Positions 14,662-20,698 of a DNA stretch of 20,698 nucleotides are shown here, one piece after another; within the stretch, counting starts at the first letter, position 1; the number at the start of each line of letters is the position of its first letter. Position numbers and translations under genes: made by a program. Source of the DNA: a bacterium (GTDB lineage Bacteria > JAMCPX01); the NCBI GenBank assembly GCA_021792615.1, contig JAJYUJ010000040.1, forward strand, positions 1-20,698, in the 5' to 3' direction. Under the pieces are notes generated by a model. That model was not told the origin of the DNA. It did not search any database and saw nothing but the letters and a program-made list of their open reading frames with translations.

Positions 14662-15879
14662 TTACGAAAGGACTGTGCTTAATGGTATTGCCCACAGTCT
14701 GTCGCCGAGCTTGACTGCTTCCGTCCCATTGTATGCGAGTATACCGCCGACGCAGTGCGGAGTTGTTGAAAGAAATGTTTTAAGTCCGGAAAGGTCTTTT
14801 TCGCTCCACCGTGCCGATGCCTTTGTCTCTATTGCAAGGCATTTGTTGCCTGCTTCTATGACAAAATCAACTTCATACCTGCCCTGAATATTCCAGAAGT
14901 GAAGCCTCGCCCTTTGCCAGCGGGCATCTATCATTCCCATAAGATTCTGCGCACTATATGTCTCGAACATTGCACCCTTGAGAGCTTCATTTCCCAGTTT
15001 ATCGATCCCGGCAAGAAAGCAAGCCAGCCCGGAGTCGCTAAAATAAAGCTTTGGAGATTTGATAAGCCTGCTTGAACGGTTATTGAGATAAGGGTGCAAG
15101 CGGTTTATAATGAAAGATGCTTCAAGGAGTGAAAGGTATCGTGATGTAGTTGCTGCATTTAGTTTTGCGTCCCTGCCAATCTGGCTCGGGCTCAGCAGTT
15201 GACCGGTCCTCAATGCTGTAAGGTGTATAAGCTGTCTGAATGAGATGATATTTGCAACCTGGCTCAAATCCCTTACATCCCTTTCAAGATAGGTTTGCTC
15301 ATATCCTTTAAACCAGAGAAGTCTATCTTTTATCTCACCAAGACAGACTGAAGGCATACCCCCCAGCAGCACATCTTCCGCTGTCACCTGATTCGTCTTT
15401 TTAAATTCCTGGATGTGCTGCGTTTCAAAGAAATCATATACAAACGGCTTTTCTGCTATATGTTTTGCAATCTCCCGTCTTGTAAATGGGTGCATGCTAA
15501 AGTATATTGCCCTGCCTGCAAGACTTTCTGAAATCTTTTTAAGCATTGTAAAACTGGCTGAGCCGGAAAGAAGGAATTGACCAGGTATTTTTTCCCTGTC
15601 CACCCTTCTTTTTATTGCGGTAAGTATCTCAGGACATTTCTGTGCCTCGTCAATGGTAAGCGGCTCATCCGTGTCCACGAACCCATCGGGGTCTTCCCTG
15701 GCGGCTGCGAGCTGTGCAAAATCATCAAAGGATACATATCGCCTGTTCTTAAGTTCAGGCTGTTTTTTCAGGAAGGTGCTTTTACCGGACTGTCTCATGC
15801 CGGTTAGCACAATCACCGGCATTTCACCAAGCGCATGTATTATTGTAGATGAAATATCACGGTAAAAGTATTCTGTCAT
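14662..15879 (-). CDS. AAA-family ATPase with DUF4143 domain
   Basis: 405 aa, usual length for the family. Walker A is GMRQSGKST (27-35), Walker B LTIDEAQ (74-80), a sensor-like LLSGSAS (103-109) and an Arg in SLAGRAIYF (123). The second half carries the DUF4143 region (about 205-370), including LERDVRDLSQVANIISFRQL, AATTSRYLSLLEASFIINRL, SPKLYFSDSGLACFL and FVIEAGNKCLAIETKAS, which resembles the core of restriction-like nuclease folds (Asp...Glu-x-Lys). Such proteins are very common in accessory DNA and are of uncertain function; DNA processing or defence roles have been suggested. The ATG is fixed by the promoter just upstream and by the family N terminus. No frameshift seen. Confidence 0.9.
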   Translation of the reverse strand: MTEYFYRDISSTIIHALGEMPVIVLTGMRQSGKSTFLKKQPELKNRRYVSFDDFAQLAAAREDPDGFVDTDEPLTIDEAQKCPEILTAIKRRVDREKIPGQFLLSGSASFTMLKKISESLAGRAIYFSMHPFTRREIAKHIAEKPFVYDFFETQHIQEFKKTNQVTAEDVLLGGMPSVCLGEIKDRLLWFKGYEQTYLERDVRDLSQVANIISFRQLIHLTALRTGQLLSPSQIGRDAKLNAATTSRYLSLLEASFIINRLHPYLNNRSSRLIKSPKLYFSDSGLACFLAGIDKLGNEALKGAMFETYSAQNLMGMIDARWQRARLHFWNIQGRYEVDFVIEAGNKCLAIETKASARWSEKDLSGLKTFLSTTPHCVGGILAYNGTEAVKLGDRLWAIPLSTVLS

Positions 15880-15889
15880 AATACATCAT

Positions 15890-15918
15890 GGTATAGTGTC
15901 ATAATGACACATTGTCAA
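15890..15918 (-). promoter_or_regulatory. Promoter with palindromic operator for the DUF4143 ATPase gene
   Basis: On the minus strand TTGACA (15918..15913), a 17-base spacer and TATACC (15895..15890) form a candidate promoter. The spacer contains the perfect palindrome GTGTCATAATGACAC (15896-15910). Transcription would begin at about 15883, leaving a leader of only a few bases before the ATG at 15879. Confidence 0.55.
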
Positions 15919-15969
15919 GAAAACGCGCGGTCCGTTGTGATTGTTGTTGATATGTAATATTTTTACAGT

Positions 15970-16125
15970 ATGAAGAAGTCCGTTAAAAGAAAAACGGTGG
16001 TGATATTGTCAAAGGCCGAGCTTGAAAACATACGATGGTTTTCAAAGCTTTCCCTTACGCAAAAGCTCTCTGCCATAGAAGAACAGATACGGACAATAAA
16101 TTATCTTAGAAGCCTTGTACCATGA
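15970..16125 (+). CDS. 51-aa conserved-type small protein, likely partner of a nucleotidyltransferase
   Basis: ATG at 15970 opens 51 codons ending TGA at 16123-16125. The peptide begins MKKSVKRKTVVILSKAELEN and continues IRWFSKLSLTQKLSAIEEQI, then RTINYLRSLVP. The 'S-x-x-E-L-E-x-I-R-W-F-x-K-L' opening and 'K-L-x-A-I-E-x-Q-I-R' middle are a style I associate with short proteins placed in front of AbiEii/MNT-like nucleotidyltransferase genes. The stop overlaps a following ATG (ATGA), the expected arrangement, but the downstream gene is broken. No strong ribosome site is visible. Recognition is from memory and only moderately sure. Confidence 0.6.
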   Translation: MKKSVKRKTVVILSKAELENIRWFSKLSLTQKLSAIEEQIRTINYLRSLVP

Positions 16126-16289
16126 AACAGGAACAATAATCTTAATTCATACAAACAATACAGCAGTTCAACGACAATCTGGTCCGGTACGCTATTATCG
16201 ACAGACAGTCGGTTGGTTTATAGGGCGCACCCGCAACCTCTTTGAAGTCCGCGGATTATCGCGCAGAGATGAGATCCCGGGGCGGCTAA
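16122..16289 (+). pseudogene. Decayed, truncated nucleotidyltransferase-like gene
   Basis: The ATG overlapping the previous stop yields MKQEQ, then two in-frame stops (16137-16139, 16143-16145), then a protein-like segment FIQTIQQFNDNLVRYAIIDR, a third stop (16221-16223) and GAPATSLKSADYRAEM. The 'VRYAII-x-R-Q-S-V-G-L-(stop)-G-A-P-x-T-S' layout resembles the start of nucleotidyltransferase-fold proteins in which 'Y-x-x-x-G-x-x-A-V-x-x-Y-G' precedes the active site. The rest is missing: the frame runs into the end of the malic enzyme gene on the other strand. The stops are seen; the family is inference. Confidence 0.4.
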
Positions 16290-17707
16290 TACATCTTGAG
16301 CCGTTTCCGTGCAACGCCTGTCCTGTAAGCAGCATCGCTGACAGCCTGCGCAACGGCTTTTACGACGTTTTTGTCGAACACACTCGGAATAATATAATCC
16401 TCGCTCAGGTCGGCCGGCTTTATGAGTGATGCTATGGCATCCGAGGCGGCGAGCATCATCTCGTCGTTTATCATGCTTGCCCTGACATCGAGCACTCCCC
16501 TGAACATACCGGGAAAACAAAGGACATTGTTTATCTGGTTTGGATAATCCGACCTTCCGGTGGCAACGACCTTTGCATATTTCAGTGCAACCTCCGGTGC
16601 AACTTCCGGGTCCGGGTTTGCCATGGCGAACACGATTGCGGATCTTGCCATTTTTTTCAGGTCAGACGGCTTTACGATGTCAGGGGCGGATACGCCTATA
16701 AAAACATCCGCTCCTTTGAATGCGTCCGAGAGCCTGCCTTTAATATTCTTTTTGTTGGAATGGTCCGCGAGCCATTGGATGTACGGGTTCATACCCTTTT
16801 CCCTTCCTTTACAGATAAGACCGTCCTTGTCGTTTACGATCAGTTCCTTTACGTTTTTTCGAATCAGCAATTTTGCAATGGACATGCCTGCGGCCCCGGC
16901 ACCGGACAATACAACCTTTATATCGTTCAGTTTTTTATGTACCACCTTGAGTGCGTTGGTCAAAGCTGCAAGCAGTACGATGGCCGTTCCGTGCTGGTCA
17001 TCATGAAAAACAGGGATATCGAGTACCTTTTTTAATTCATTTTCGATGTAGAAACATCGCGGTGCGGAAATGTCCTCGAGGTTTATACCGCCGAACCCTC
17101 CCGCTATAAGCCGTACGGTGTTCACGATTTCATCCGGTTCCTTTGTTCTCAATACAATCGGGAATGCGTCTATATTGGCGAATTCTTTAAAGAGCAGTGC
17201 CTTTCCTTCCATGACGGGTAATGCCGCCTCCGGACCTATATCCCCGAGCCCGAGGACTGCAGTGCCGTCCGATACTACTGCAACGGTGTTCCTTCTTATG
17301 GTCAGGGTAAACGATTTGTCCTTATCTTCCGCAATAGCCCGTGAAACCCTTGCAACCCCCGGTGTATAGGCAAGAGAGAGATCGTCCCTCGTTTTTATGG
17401 GGTTTTTGCCCACGATGGAGAGCTTGCCCCCGAGATGGTACAGGAACACCCGGTCTGATATGCTAGCGACGCTCACTCCTTTTAATTTCCTGAGCGTAGA
17501 GATGATCTGCTGGGAATGTTCTTCGTCCCGCGATTTGACCGTTATGTCGCGGATGATTATTTTTTTTGCGAATCCCACAAGGTCTACTGCCCCTATGTCC
17601 CCGCCGGCCTTGCCTATCGCCGTTGTCACCTTTCCCAGCATACCGGGAATATTGTGAATCTCGAGCCTGACGGTGATACTATAACTGACATTCGGTACAG
17701 CAGCCAT
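16286..17707 (-). CDS. NAD(P)-dependent malic enzyme with N-terminal ACT domain
   Basis: 473 aa. Residues about 9-88 form an ACT domain (VRLEIHNIPGMLGKVTTAIGKAGGDI), a small-molecule sensor. The catalytic part shows AYTPGVARVSRAI with the catalytic Tyr114, LGLGDIGPEAALPVMEGK with Lys169, FGGINLEDISAP with Glu211-Asp212, FHDDQHGTAIV with Asp236-Asp237 for the metal, and the dinucleotide loop GAGAAG (269-274). The enzyme converts malate to pyruvate and CO2 with reduction of NAD(P). The stop is inside the decayed gene that runs the other way. AGGAGG (17718..17713) five bases before the ATG fixes the start. Cofactor preference cannot be settled by eye. ACT-fused malic enzymes are common in anaerobes and clostridia. 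Confidence 0.94.
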   Translation of the reverse strand: MAAVPNVSYSITVRLEIHNIPGMLGKVTTAIGKAGGDIGAVDLVGFAKKIIIRDITVKSRDEEHSQQIISTLRKLKGVSVASISDRVFLYHLGGKLSIVGKNPIKTRDDLSLAYTPGVARVSRAIAEDKDKSFTLTIRRNTVAVVSDGTAVLGLGDIGPEAALPVMEGKALLFKEFANIDAFPIVLRTKEPDEIVNTVRLIAGGFGGINLEDISAPRCFYIENELKKVLDIPVFHDDQHGTAIVLLAALTNALKVVHKKLNDIKVVLSGAGAAGMSIAKLLIRKNVKELIVNDKDGLICKGREKGMNPYIQWLADHSNKKNIKGRLSDAFKGADVFIGVSAPDIVKPSDLKKMARSAIVFAMANPDPEVAPEVALKYAKVVATGRSDYPNQINNVLCFPGMFRGVLDVRASMINDEMMLAASDAIASLIKPADLSEDYIIPSVFDKNVVKAVAQAVSDAAYRTGVARKRLKMY

Positions 17708-17724
17708 ATACGCCTCCTGAAATT

Positions 17725-17752
17725 ATTTTATAATAAACATATGCAAATGCAA
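17725..17752 (-). promoter_or_regulatory. Possible promoter for the malic enzyme gene
   Basis: TTGCAT (17752..17747), a 16-base spacer and TAAAAT (17730..17725) resemble a sigma70 promoter. The predicted start falls at the edge of the AGGAGG ribosome site, which is tight, so the true promoter may be slightly different. The whole 17708-17787 divergent gap is AT-rich and must hold signals for both sides. Confidence 0.35.
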
Positions 17753-17787
17753 TATATCTTGTTACATAAGCTTTGAACAGGTAATCT

Positions 17788-18051
17788 ATGGCTATGGATT
17801 TGCAAAAGCAGCTGTATCTTCTCAAAGAACTCGAAGTGCTTGTCACCAGGCTGGATATTCATGTCCGGTACGAGCATCTCTCGGATGCCCATTCCGGACT
17901 ATGCATGTTGAAGGGGGCGGCATACCTCATCATCGATATGGATACGGCGGAGGAAGAGAAACTGGGCATCTTCAAGAGCGTACTGGCCGGCAGGAACCTT
18001 TCGAATATATATTTGCCCCCGGCCGTCAGGGAGTTCCTGTCCGGTGCATGA
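17788..18051 (+). CDS. Small conserved hypothetical protein
   Basis: 87 aa; a start at the third residue (17794) is equally possible. It is a mix of helix and strand, with VRYEHLSDAHSGLCMLKGAAYLIIDMD in the middle and LSNIYLPPAVREFL near the end. I recognise the 'R-Y-E-x...G-G/S-L-C-x-x-x-G...I-I-D/N' plus C-terminal 'Y-L-P-P-x-V-R-E' pattern as a small family seen in anaerobic proteobacteria and some Bacteroidota/Chlorobiota; no function is known to me. The upstream ribosome site is weak. It precedes the B12-binding gene by about 90 bases on the same strand. Confidence 0.7.
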   Translation: MAMDLQKQLYLLKELEVLVTRLDIHVRYEHLSDAHSGLCMLKGAAYLIIDMDTAEEEKLGIFKSVLAGRNLSNIYLPPAVREFLSGA

Positions 18052-18144
18052 TGCAGCTTCTCCGGGATGTTCTGTTTCTATTGCATTGGTTTATGGAGGT
18101 ATGCTTTATTATCCGGTAAGCGTAGCATGTATGAAGGAGGTAGT

Positions 18145-18546
18145 ATGCCCAAAAAGTTGAGAATCCTCGTCGGTAAACCCGGATTGGATGGTCATGACAG
18201 GGGCGCCAGGATCATAGCGAGGATGCTGCGGGATGCCGGTTACGAGGTTATCTATACAGGACTTCATCAGACCCCGGAGATGATCGTTGCGACTGCACTT
18301 CAGGAAGATGTCGATGCGATCGGGTTAAGTATACTTTCCGGTGCCCACAATACACTGTTCAAAAAGGTCGTCGACTTACTCAAGGAAAAAGGTCTCGGCG
18401 ATATCACGGTCTTCGGCGGGGGCATTATCCCGGAAGAGGACAGTGTGTATCTGAAGGGGATTGGCGTAAAGGGGATATTTACGCCGGGAACGAGTCTTGA
18501 GACAATCCTTGAATTTATAAAAAAAGAAGTAAAACCAAGAATATAA
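18145..18546 (+). CDS. B12-binding small subunit of a methylmalonyl-CoA mutase-type enzyme
   Basis: 133 aa from Met at 18145, fixed by AAGGAGG at 18134-18140; an in-frame ATG at 18067 adds 26 residues unlike the family. The whole protein is one cobalamin-binding Rossmann-like domain with the base-off motif D-x-H-x-x-G (Asp15, His17, Gly20 in [11 protein letters not shown]), [14 protein letters not shown] and [21 protein letters not shown] followed by FTPGT. It resembles the C-terminal domain of methylmalonyl-CoA mutase and the stand-alone small subunits of archaeal-type mutases and of 2-hydroxyisobutyryl-CoA mutase. The catalytic large subunit is not in the window, so the substrate cannot be assigned. 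It is 17 bases before the thiolase-like gene, hence probably one operon. Confidence 0.92.
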   Translation: MPKKLRILVGKPGLDGHDRGARIIARMLRDAGYEVIYTGLHQTPEMIVATALQEDVDAIGLSILSGAHNTLFKKVVDLLKEKGLGDITVFGGGIIPEEDSVYLKGIGVKGIFTPGTSLETILEFIKKEVKPRI

Positions 18547-18563
18547 AAAAGAAAGGAGACAAA

Positions 18564-19874
18564 ATGAGACCGGTTTACATGGTATCAGGCGGAATAACAA
18601 AGTTCGCAAAGGCGCATCCTGAGATGACCTTCCAGTTAATGGTAAAGAAGGCTTATGACTATGCCCTCAACGACATAGGGTTGACGCACAAAGAGGCTGT
18701 TAAAGCCATCGATGGAACCGTGGCGTCCTACTTTTCCGATCATTTCACCCGGCAGTTGATGGCGGGGATTATGGTCCAGGACTATCTTGGGCTCGTGCCC
18801 AAGCCAGGGCACCGGGTCGAAGGCGGGGGTGCGACAGGCGGTATCTGTTTCCAGGAAGGGTATAAGTCCGTTGCGTCCGGCGTTATGGATGTATGTCTCA
18901 CCTACGGGTTCGAAACGATGTCCCATGTCAACACATGGAAAGGTAATGAATTCATTGCCCTTGCGTCGGATGTAAATTTCGATTATCCGGTTGGAGGGTT
19001 TTACACGGGCTATTATGCAATGATGGTGGTCAGGCACATGAAAGAATTCGGGACCAAGGTAGAGCAGATGGCAATGGTATCCGTAAAAAACCACATAAAC
19101 GCATATCACAATCCTTATTCACAGAAGCAGGAAAAGCTTACGATCAAAGATGTCCGCAGTTCGCCGATGGTTGCATGGCCGTTAACACGGCTTGATGTCT
19201 GCGTAATGTCCGACGGGGCTGCCGTAGCTCTTCTTGCGAGCGAGGAAGGCGTCAGAAAGCTTGAAAAAATGTCGGGCACAAAACTGAACCCTGTCAGGAT
19301 CTCGGGTGTGGGCAGGGGTACGGACAGCATGAGGATGGCTGACAGGCCGCACGGCAAGGTCATACTGCTTCCCCATGAATCGCCGAACGATTATAAGCAC
19401 CTTGATTACCCGGGCATACACTCATTCAGGGCAGGAAGAATGGCTACAAAGCTCGCCTATGAAATGGCAAAGATCAAGGATCCACGGAAAGAGATCGATT
19501 TCGTCGAACTTCACGACGCATACACCTCATCGGAGATACAGACCTACGAAGACATGGGCCTGTGCAAGTACGGTGAGGGCGGTAAGTTTGTAGAAGCAGG
19601 CAATCCGTTTTTGCCGAATATAGATTATGGATTAAAGCTGAAGAAAAAGGGAACGATTCCGGTAAACCCATCCGGGGGCTTGATAGCATGCGGTCATCCG
19701 GTCGGTGCAACGGGACTTATGCAGGCGGTATTCGCTTTCTGGCAGGTGCAGCACTCCATCAAAAAGCATTTTGGAAACGATCTGCTGCAGGTTAAGGACG
19801 CAAAGAGAGGTGCAATACACAGCCATGCGGGCACCGGCACGTACGTAACCGTATCGATACTGGAAAAGGCTTAA
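18564..19874 (+). CDS. Thiolase-fold protein of the SCP2/acetyl-CoA acetyltransferase group lacking the nucleophilic cysteine
   Basis: 436 aa with AAAGGAG before the ATG. The family signatures are VEGGGATGGICFQEGYKSVASG (split as VEGGGATGG, residues 85-93, then onward), FVELHDAYTSSE with His317 and NPSGGLIACGHPVGATG with Cys376 and His378. In canonical members the first signature reads V-E-x-x-C-A-S/T-G-G with the acyl-accepting Cys; here that position is Gly89 (codon GGT, flanked by GGG and GCG). Thiolysis through an acyl-cysteine is therefore unlikely. SCP2-type aldolases such as Ltp2, which pair with a DUF35 protein, also lack it. The next gene encodes a DUF35 protein, so a two-subunit acyl-CoA lyase or related enzyme is plausible. 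The substrate is unknown. Confidence 0.9.
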   Translation: MRPVYMVSGGITKFAKAHPEMTFQLMVKKAYDYALNDIGLTHKEAVKAIDGTVASYFSDHFTRQLMAGIMVQDYLGLVPKPGHRVEGGGATGGICFQEGYKSVASGVMDVCLTYGFETMSHVNTWKGNEFIALASDVNFDYPVGGFYTGYYAMMVVRHMKEFGTKVEQMAMVSVKNHINAYHNPYSQKQEKLTIKDVRSSPMVAWPLTRLDVCVMSDGAAVALLASEEGVRKLEKMSGTKLNPVRISGVGRGTDSMRMADRPHGKVILLPHESPNDYKHLDYPGIHSFRAGRMATKLAYEMAKIKDPRKEIDFVELHDAYTSSEIQTYEDMGLCKYGEGGKFVEAGNPFLPNIDYGLKLKKKGTIPVNPSGGLIACGHPVGATGLMQAVFAFWQVQHSIKKHFGNDLLQVKDAKRGAIHSHAGTGTYVTVSILEKA

Positions 19875-19884
19875 GGAGGATACC

Positions 19885-20421
19885 ATGAAAAAAGAAAAAA
19901 CAACTATAGGAATACCTGAAACGGAAGACGGTACCGTTTTATTCAATGTCCCGTTTCCCAGGGATTTGAAACAATTGAAGGACATGAGTCCCATCGTCAT
20001 GCTCCAGCATTACGGTATCAATTACATCCACAGCTATGGACAGGATTCACCGTTTTTTGCCGGACTGGCCAACGGACGGCTGCTCGGAACAAAATGTACC
20101 TCTTGCGGTTATGTGCAGGTGACACCGAAGCTTCACTGCCAGGAATGCGGGGGTGAATGCGAATGGATAGAGCTGCCGAAAGAGGGGAAGATCCATACCT
20201 TTACGGTATGCCATTTCGGAAGCGAGGAATTCCTCAAAGAAACACCGTTCATGCTCGTGCTGGTCGAGTTCGAGGGAGCAAAAACACTTATGCTCTCACG
20301 GCTTCTCGGCGTTGACCCGGATAAGGTTTCACTCAGCCTTATCGGCAAAAAAGTAAAGCCAAGGTTCAAGCGGAACTCAAAATTCAAACCAACGGACGTT
20401 TATTTCGTATTGGCAGAATAA
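19885..20421 (+). CDS. Zinc-ribbon and OB-fold (DUF35) acyl-CoA-associated protein
   Basis: 178 aa, AAGGAGG just before the ATG. The N-terminal 60 residues are an extension with a helical segment (SPIVMLQHYGINYIHSYGQD). A rubredoxin-like zinc ribbon follows with Cys71, Cys74, Cys85 and Cys88 (GTKCTSCGYVQVTPKLHCQECG). The OB fold then runs from WIELPKEGKIHTFTVCHF through MLSRLLGVDPDKV to KVKPRFKR. DUF35 proteins form complexes with thiolase-fold partners, as in the benzoylsuccinyl-CoA thiolase BbsAB and the steroid aldolase Ltp2-ChsH2 pair, where they help hold the CoA substrate. The ten-base gap from the thiolase-like gene supports a complex. It ends the operon; a hairpin follows eight bases later. 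Confidence 0.93.
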   Translation: MKKEKTTIGIPETEDGTVLFNVPFPRDLKQLKDMSPIVMLQHYGINYIHSYGQDSPFFAGLANGRLLGTKCTSCGYVQVTPKLHCQECGGECEWIELPKEGKIHTFTVCHFGSEEFLKETPFMLVLVEFEGAKTLMLSRLLGVDPDKVSLSLIGKKVKPRFKRNSKFKPTDVYFVLAE

Positions 20422-20428
20422 AGCACAA

Positions 20429-20463
20429 GGGCGGGCATCGCTGCCCGCCCCTACGTCTCTTTT
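20429..20463 (+). terminator. Terminator-like hairpin after the DUF35 gene
   Basis: GGGCGGGC (20429-20436) pairs fully with GCCCGCCC (20443-20450) around a six-base loop. The T-tract after it is imperfect (CTACGTCTCTTTT). GC-rich palindromes ending GCCCGCCCCTACG occur as dispersed repeats in many bacteria, so this may be a repeat serving as a terminator. Confidence 0.65.
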
Positions 20464-20472
20464 GGGCCTTCC

Positions 20473-20598
20473 CGGGTTAACCCGAAAAATGCGTTTGAAA
20501 AATAAGGAGGTTTATGCAATGAGCGATAAGCCCGCGTCAGACAAAGGTATGCTTCGAAAATCCGATAAGGAAACCATACCGGGTAATAGCATATAAAC
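20473..20598 (+). repeat. Full copy of the small-ORF repeat with leading palindrome
   Basis: The perfect palindrome CGGGTTAACCCG (20473-20484) precedes AAAAATGCGTTTG, AATAAGGAGG and the 25-codon ORF. Positions 20480-20598 match 11190..11072 without gaps at roughly 91% identity. The palindrome is shared with the decayed copy at 10962-11016. The match with copy 1 stops at base 20598, where the 13-bp inverted repeat begins. Confidence 0.9.
20519..20596 (+). CDS. 25-aa small ORF carried by the repeat, copy 2
   Basis: ATG at 20519 opens 25 codons to TAA at 20594-20596; the peptide begins MSDKPASDKG and ends TIPGNSI. AAGGAGG (20504-20510) stands eight bases before the ATG, exactly as in copy 1. 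A nearer ATG at 20514 meets a stop after two codons. Length, frame, start and stop agree with copy 1, with four conservative to moderate replacements and one silent change. It lies past the hairpin at 20429-20463, so it would need its own promoter or read-through. Not recognised; translation is inference. Confidence 0.5.
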   Translation: MSDKPASDKGMLRKSDKETIPGNSI

Positions 20599-20692
20599 CC
20601 CGTTAGAAATGTCGGAATAATACAGATGTTTTTATAATAAATTTTCAATCTATCGTCGTACAAATTATCATCTGCTGAGTTTCTAACGGGGT
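20597..20692. repeat. 13-bp inverted-repeat pair bounding a 96-bp AT-rich element
   Basis: ACCCCGTTAGAAA (20597-20609) and TTTCTAACGGGGT (20680-20692) are exact reverse complements enclosing 70 AT-rich bases without an ORF. It abuts the small ORF stop with no gap. It could be a miniature inverted-repeat element, the end of a larger mobile element continuing beyond the window, or a long hairpin. No target-site duplication can be seen for certain. Confidence 0.65.
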
Positions 20693-20698
20693 GAACAT

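Noticed and set aside
18067-18144. N-terminal extension of 26 residues for the B12-binding protein
   Set aside because: AAGGAGG at 18134-18140 points to the ATG at 18145, and the family starts there.
1-20698. CRISPR arrays, tRNA and rRNA genes, integrase or transposase genes
   Set aside because: I saw no regularly spaced direct repeats, no tRNA-like cloverleaf ends and no integrase or transposase motifs, so mobility of the island rests only on remnants and repeats.

Overview
The window looks like chromosome of an anaerobic deltaproteobacterium (Desulfobacterota in current taxonomy), possibly a syntroph or sulfate reducer. This is inferred from gene content: a type II secretion GspL/GspM pair, a response regulator of a type I associate with deltaproteobacteria next to valS, an ACT-domain malic enzyme, and an acyl-CoA cluster of a B12-binding mutase subunit, a thiolase-fold protein and a DUF35 zinc-ribbon protein. 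No rRNA, tRNA or CRISPR array was seen.

Layout. (1) Positions 1-3102, minus strand: accA, gspL, gspM and the start of a further gene, packed with tiny gaps or overlaps. (2) 3261-10946, plus strand: a REC-domain protein with polyproline tracts, then valS, nadC and a secreted DUF3857/transglutaminase-like protein joined by ATGA overlaps, then a terminator and an AEC-family permease. (3) About 10950-16290, accessory island: repeat copies carrying a 25-codon ORF, a PIF1-like helicase with a C-terminal WYL-like domain, a MazF/ribbon-helix-helix toxin-antitoxin pair, an AT-rich stretch with gene remnants and a repeat-containing lipoprotein, an AAA/DUF4143 ATPase, and a 51-aa protein followed by what looks like a decayed nucleotidyltransferase. 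(4) 16286-17752, minus: malic enzyme. (5) 17788-20421, plus: a small conserved protein, the B12-binding subunit, the thiolase-fold protein and the DUF35 protein, closed by a strong hairpin. (6) 20473-20698: a second full copy of the 25-codon-ORF repeat, directly abutted by a 13-bp inverted-repeat pair.

Most worth following are the following points. A 119-bp repeat carries a Shine-Dalgarno-led 25-aa ORF in two copies (about 91% identical by eye), plus a decayed third copy. The thiolase-fold protein has Gly where the nucleophilic Cys should be and sits beside a DUF35 partner and a lone B12 subunit, which suggests a C-C lyase or other non-thiolase reaction. The toxin-antitoxin pair, helicase-WYL and small ORF are tandem and could be one defence-like unit. 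Two accessory genes have a TTGACA promoter with a palindrome in the 17-bp spacer and almost no 5' leader.

All product calls come from reading motifs by eye; no database search was run. Promoter, operator and start-site calls are pattern-based.
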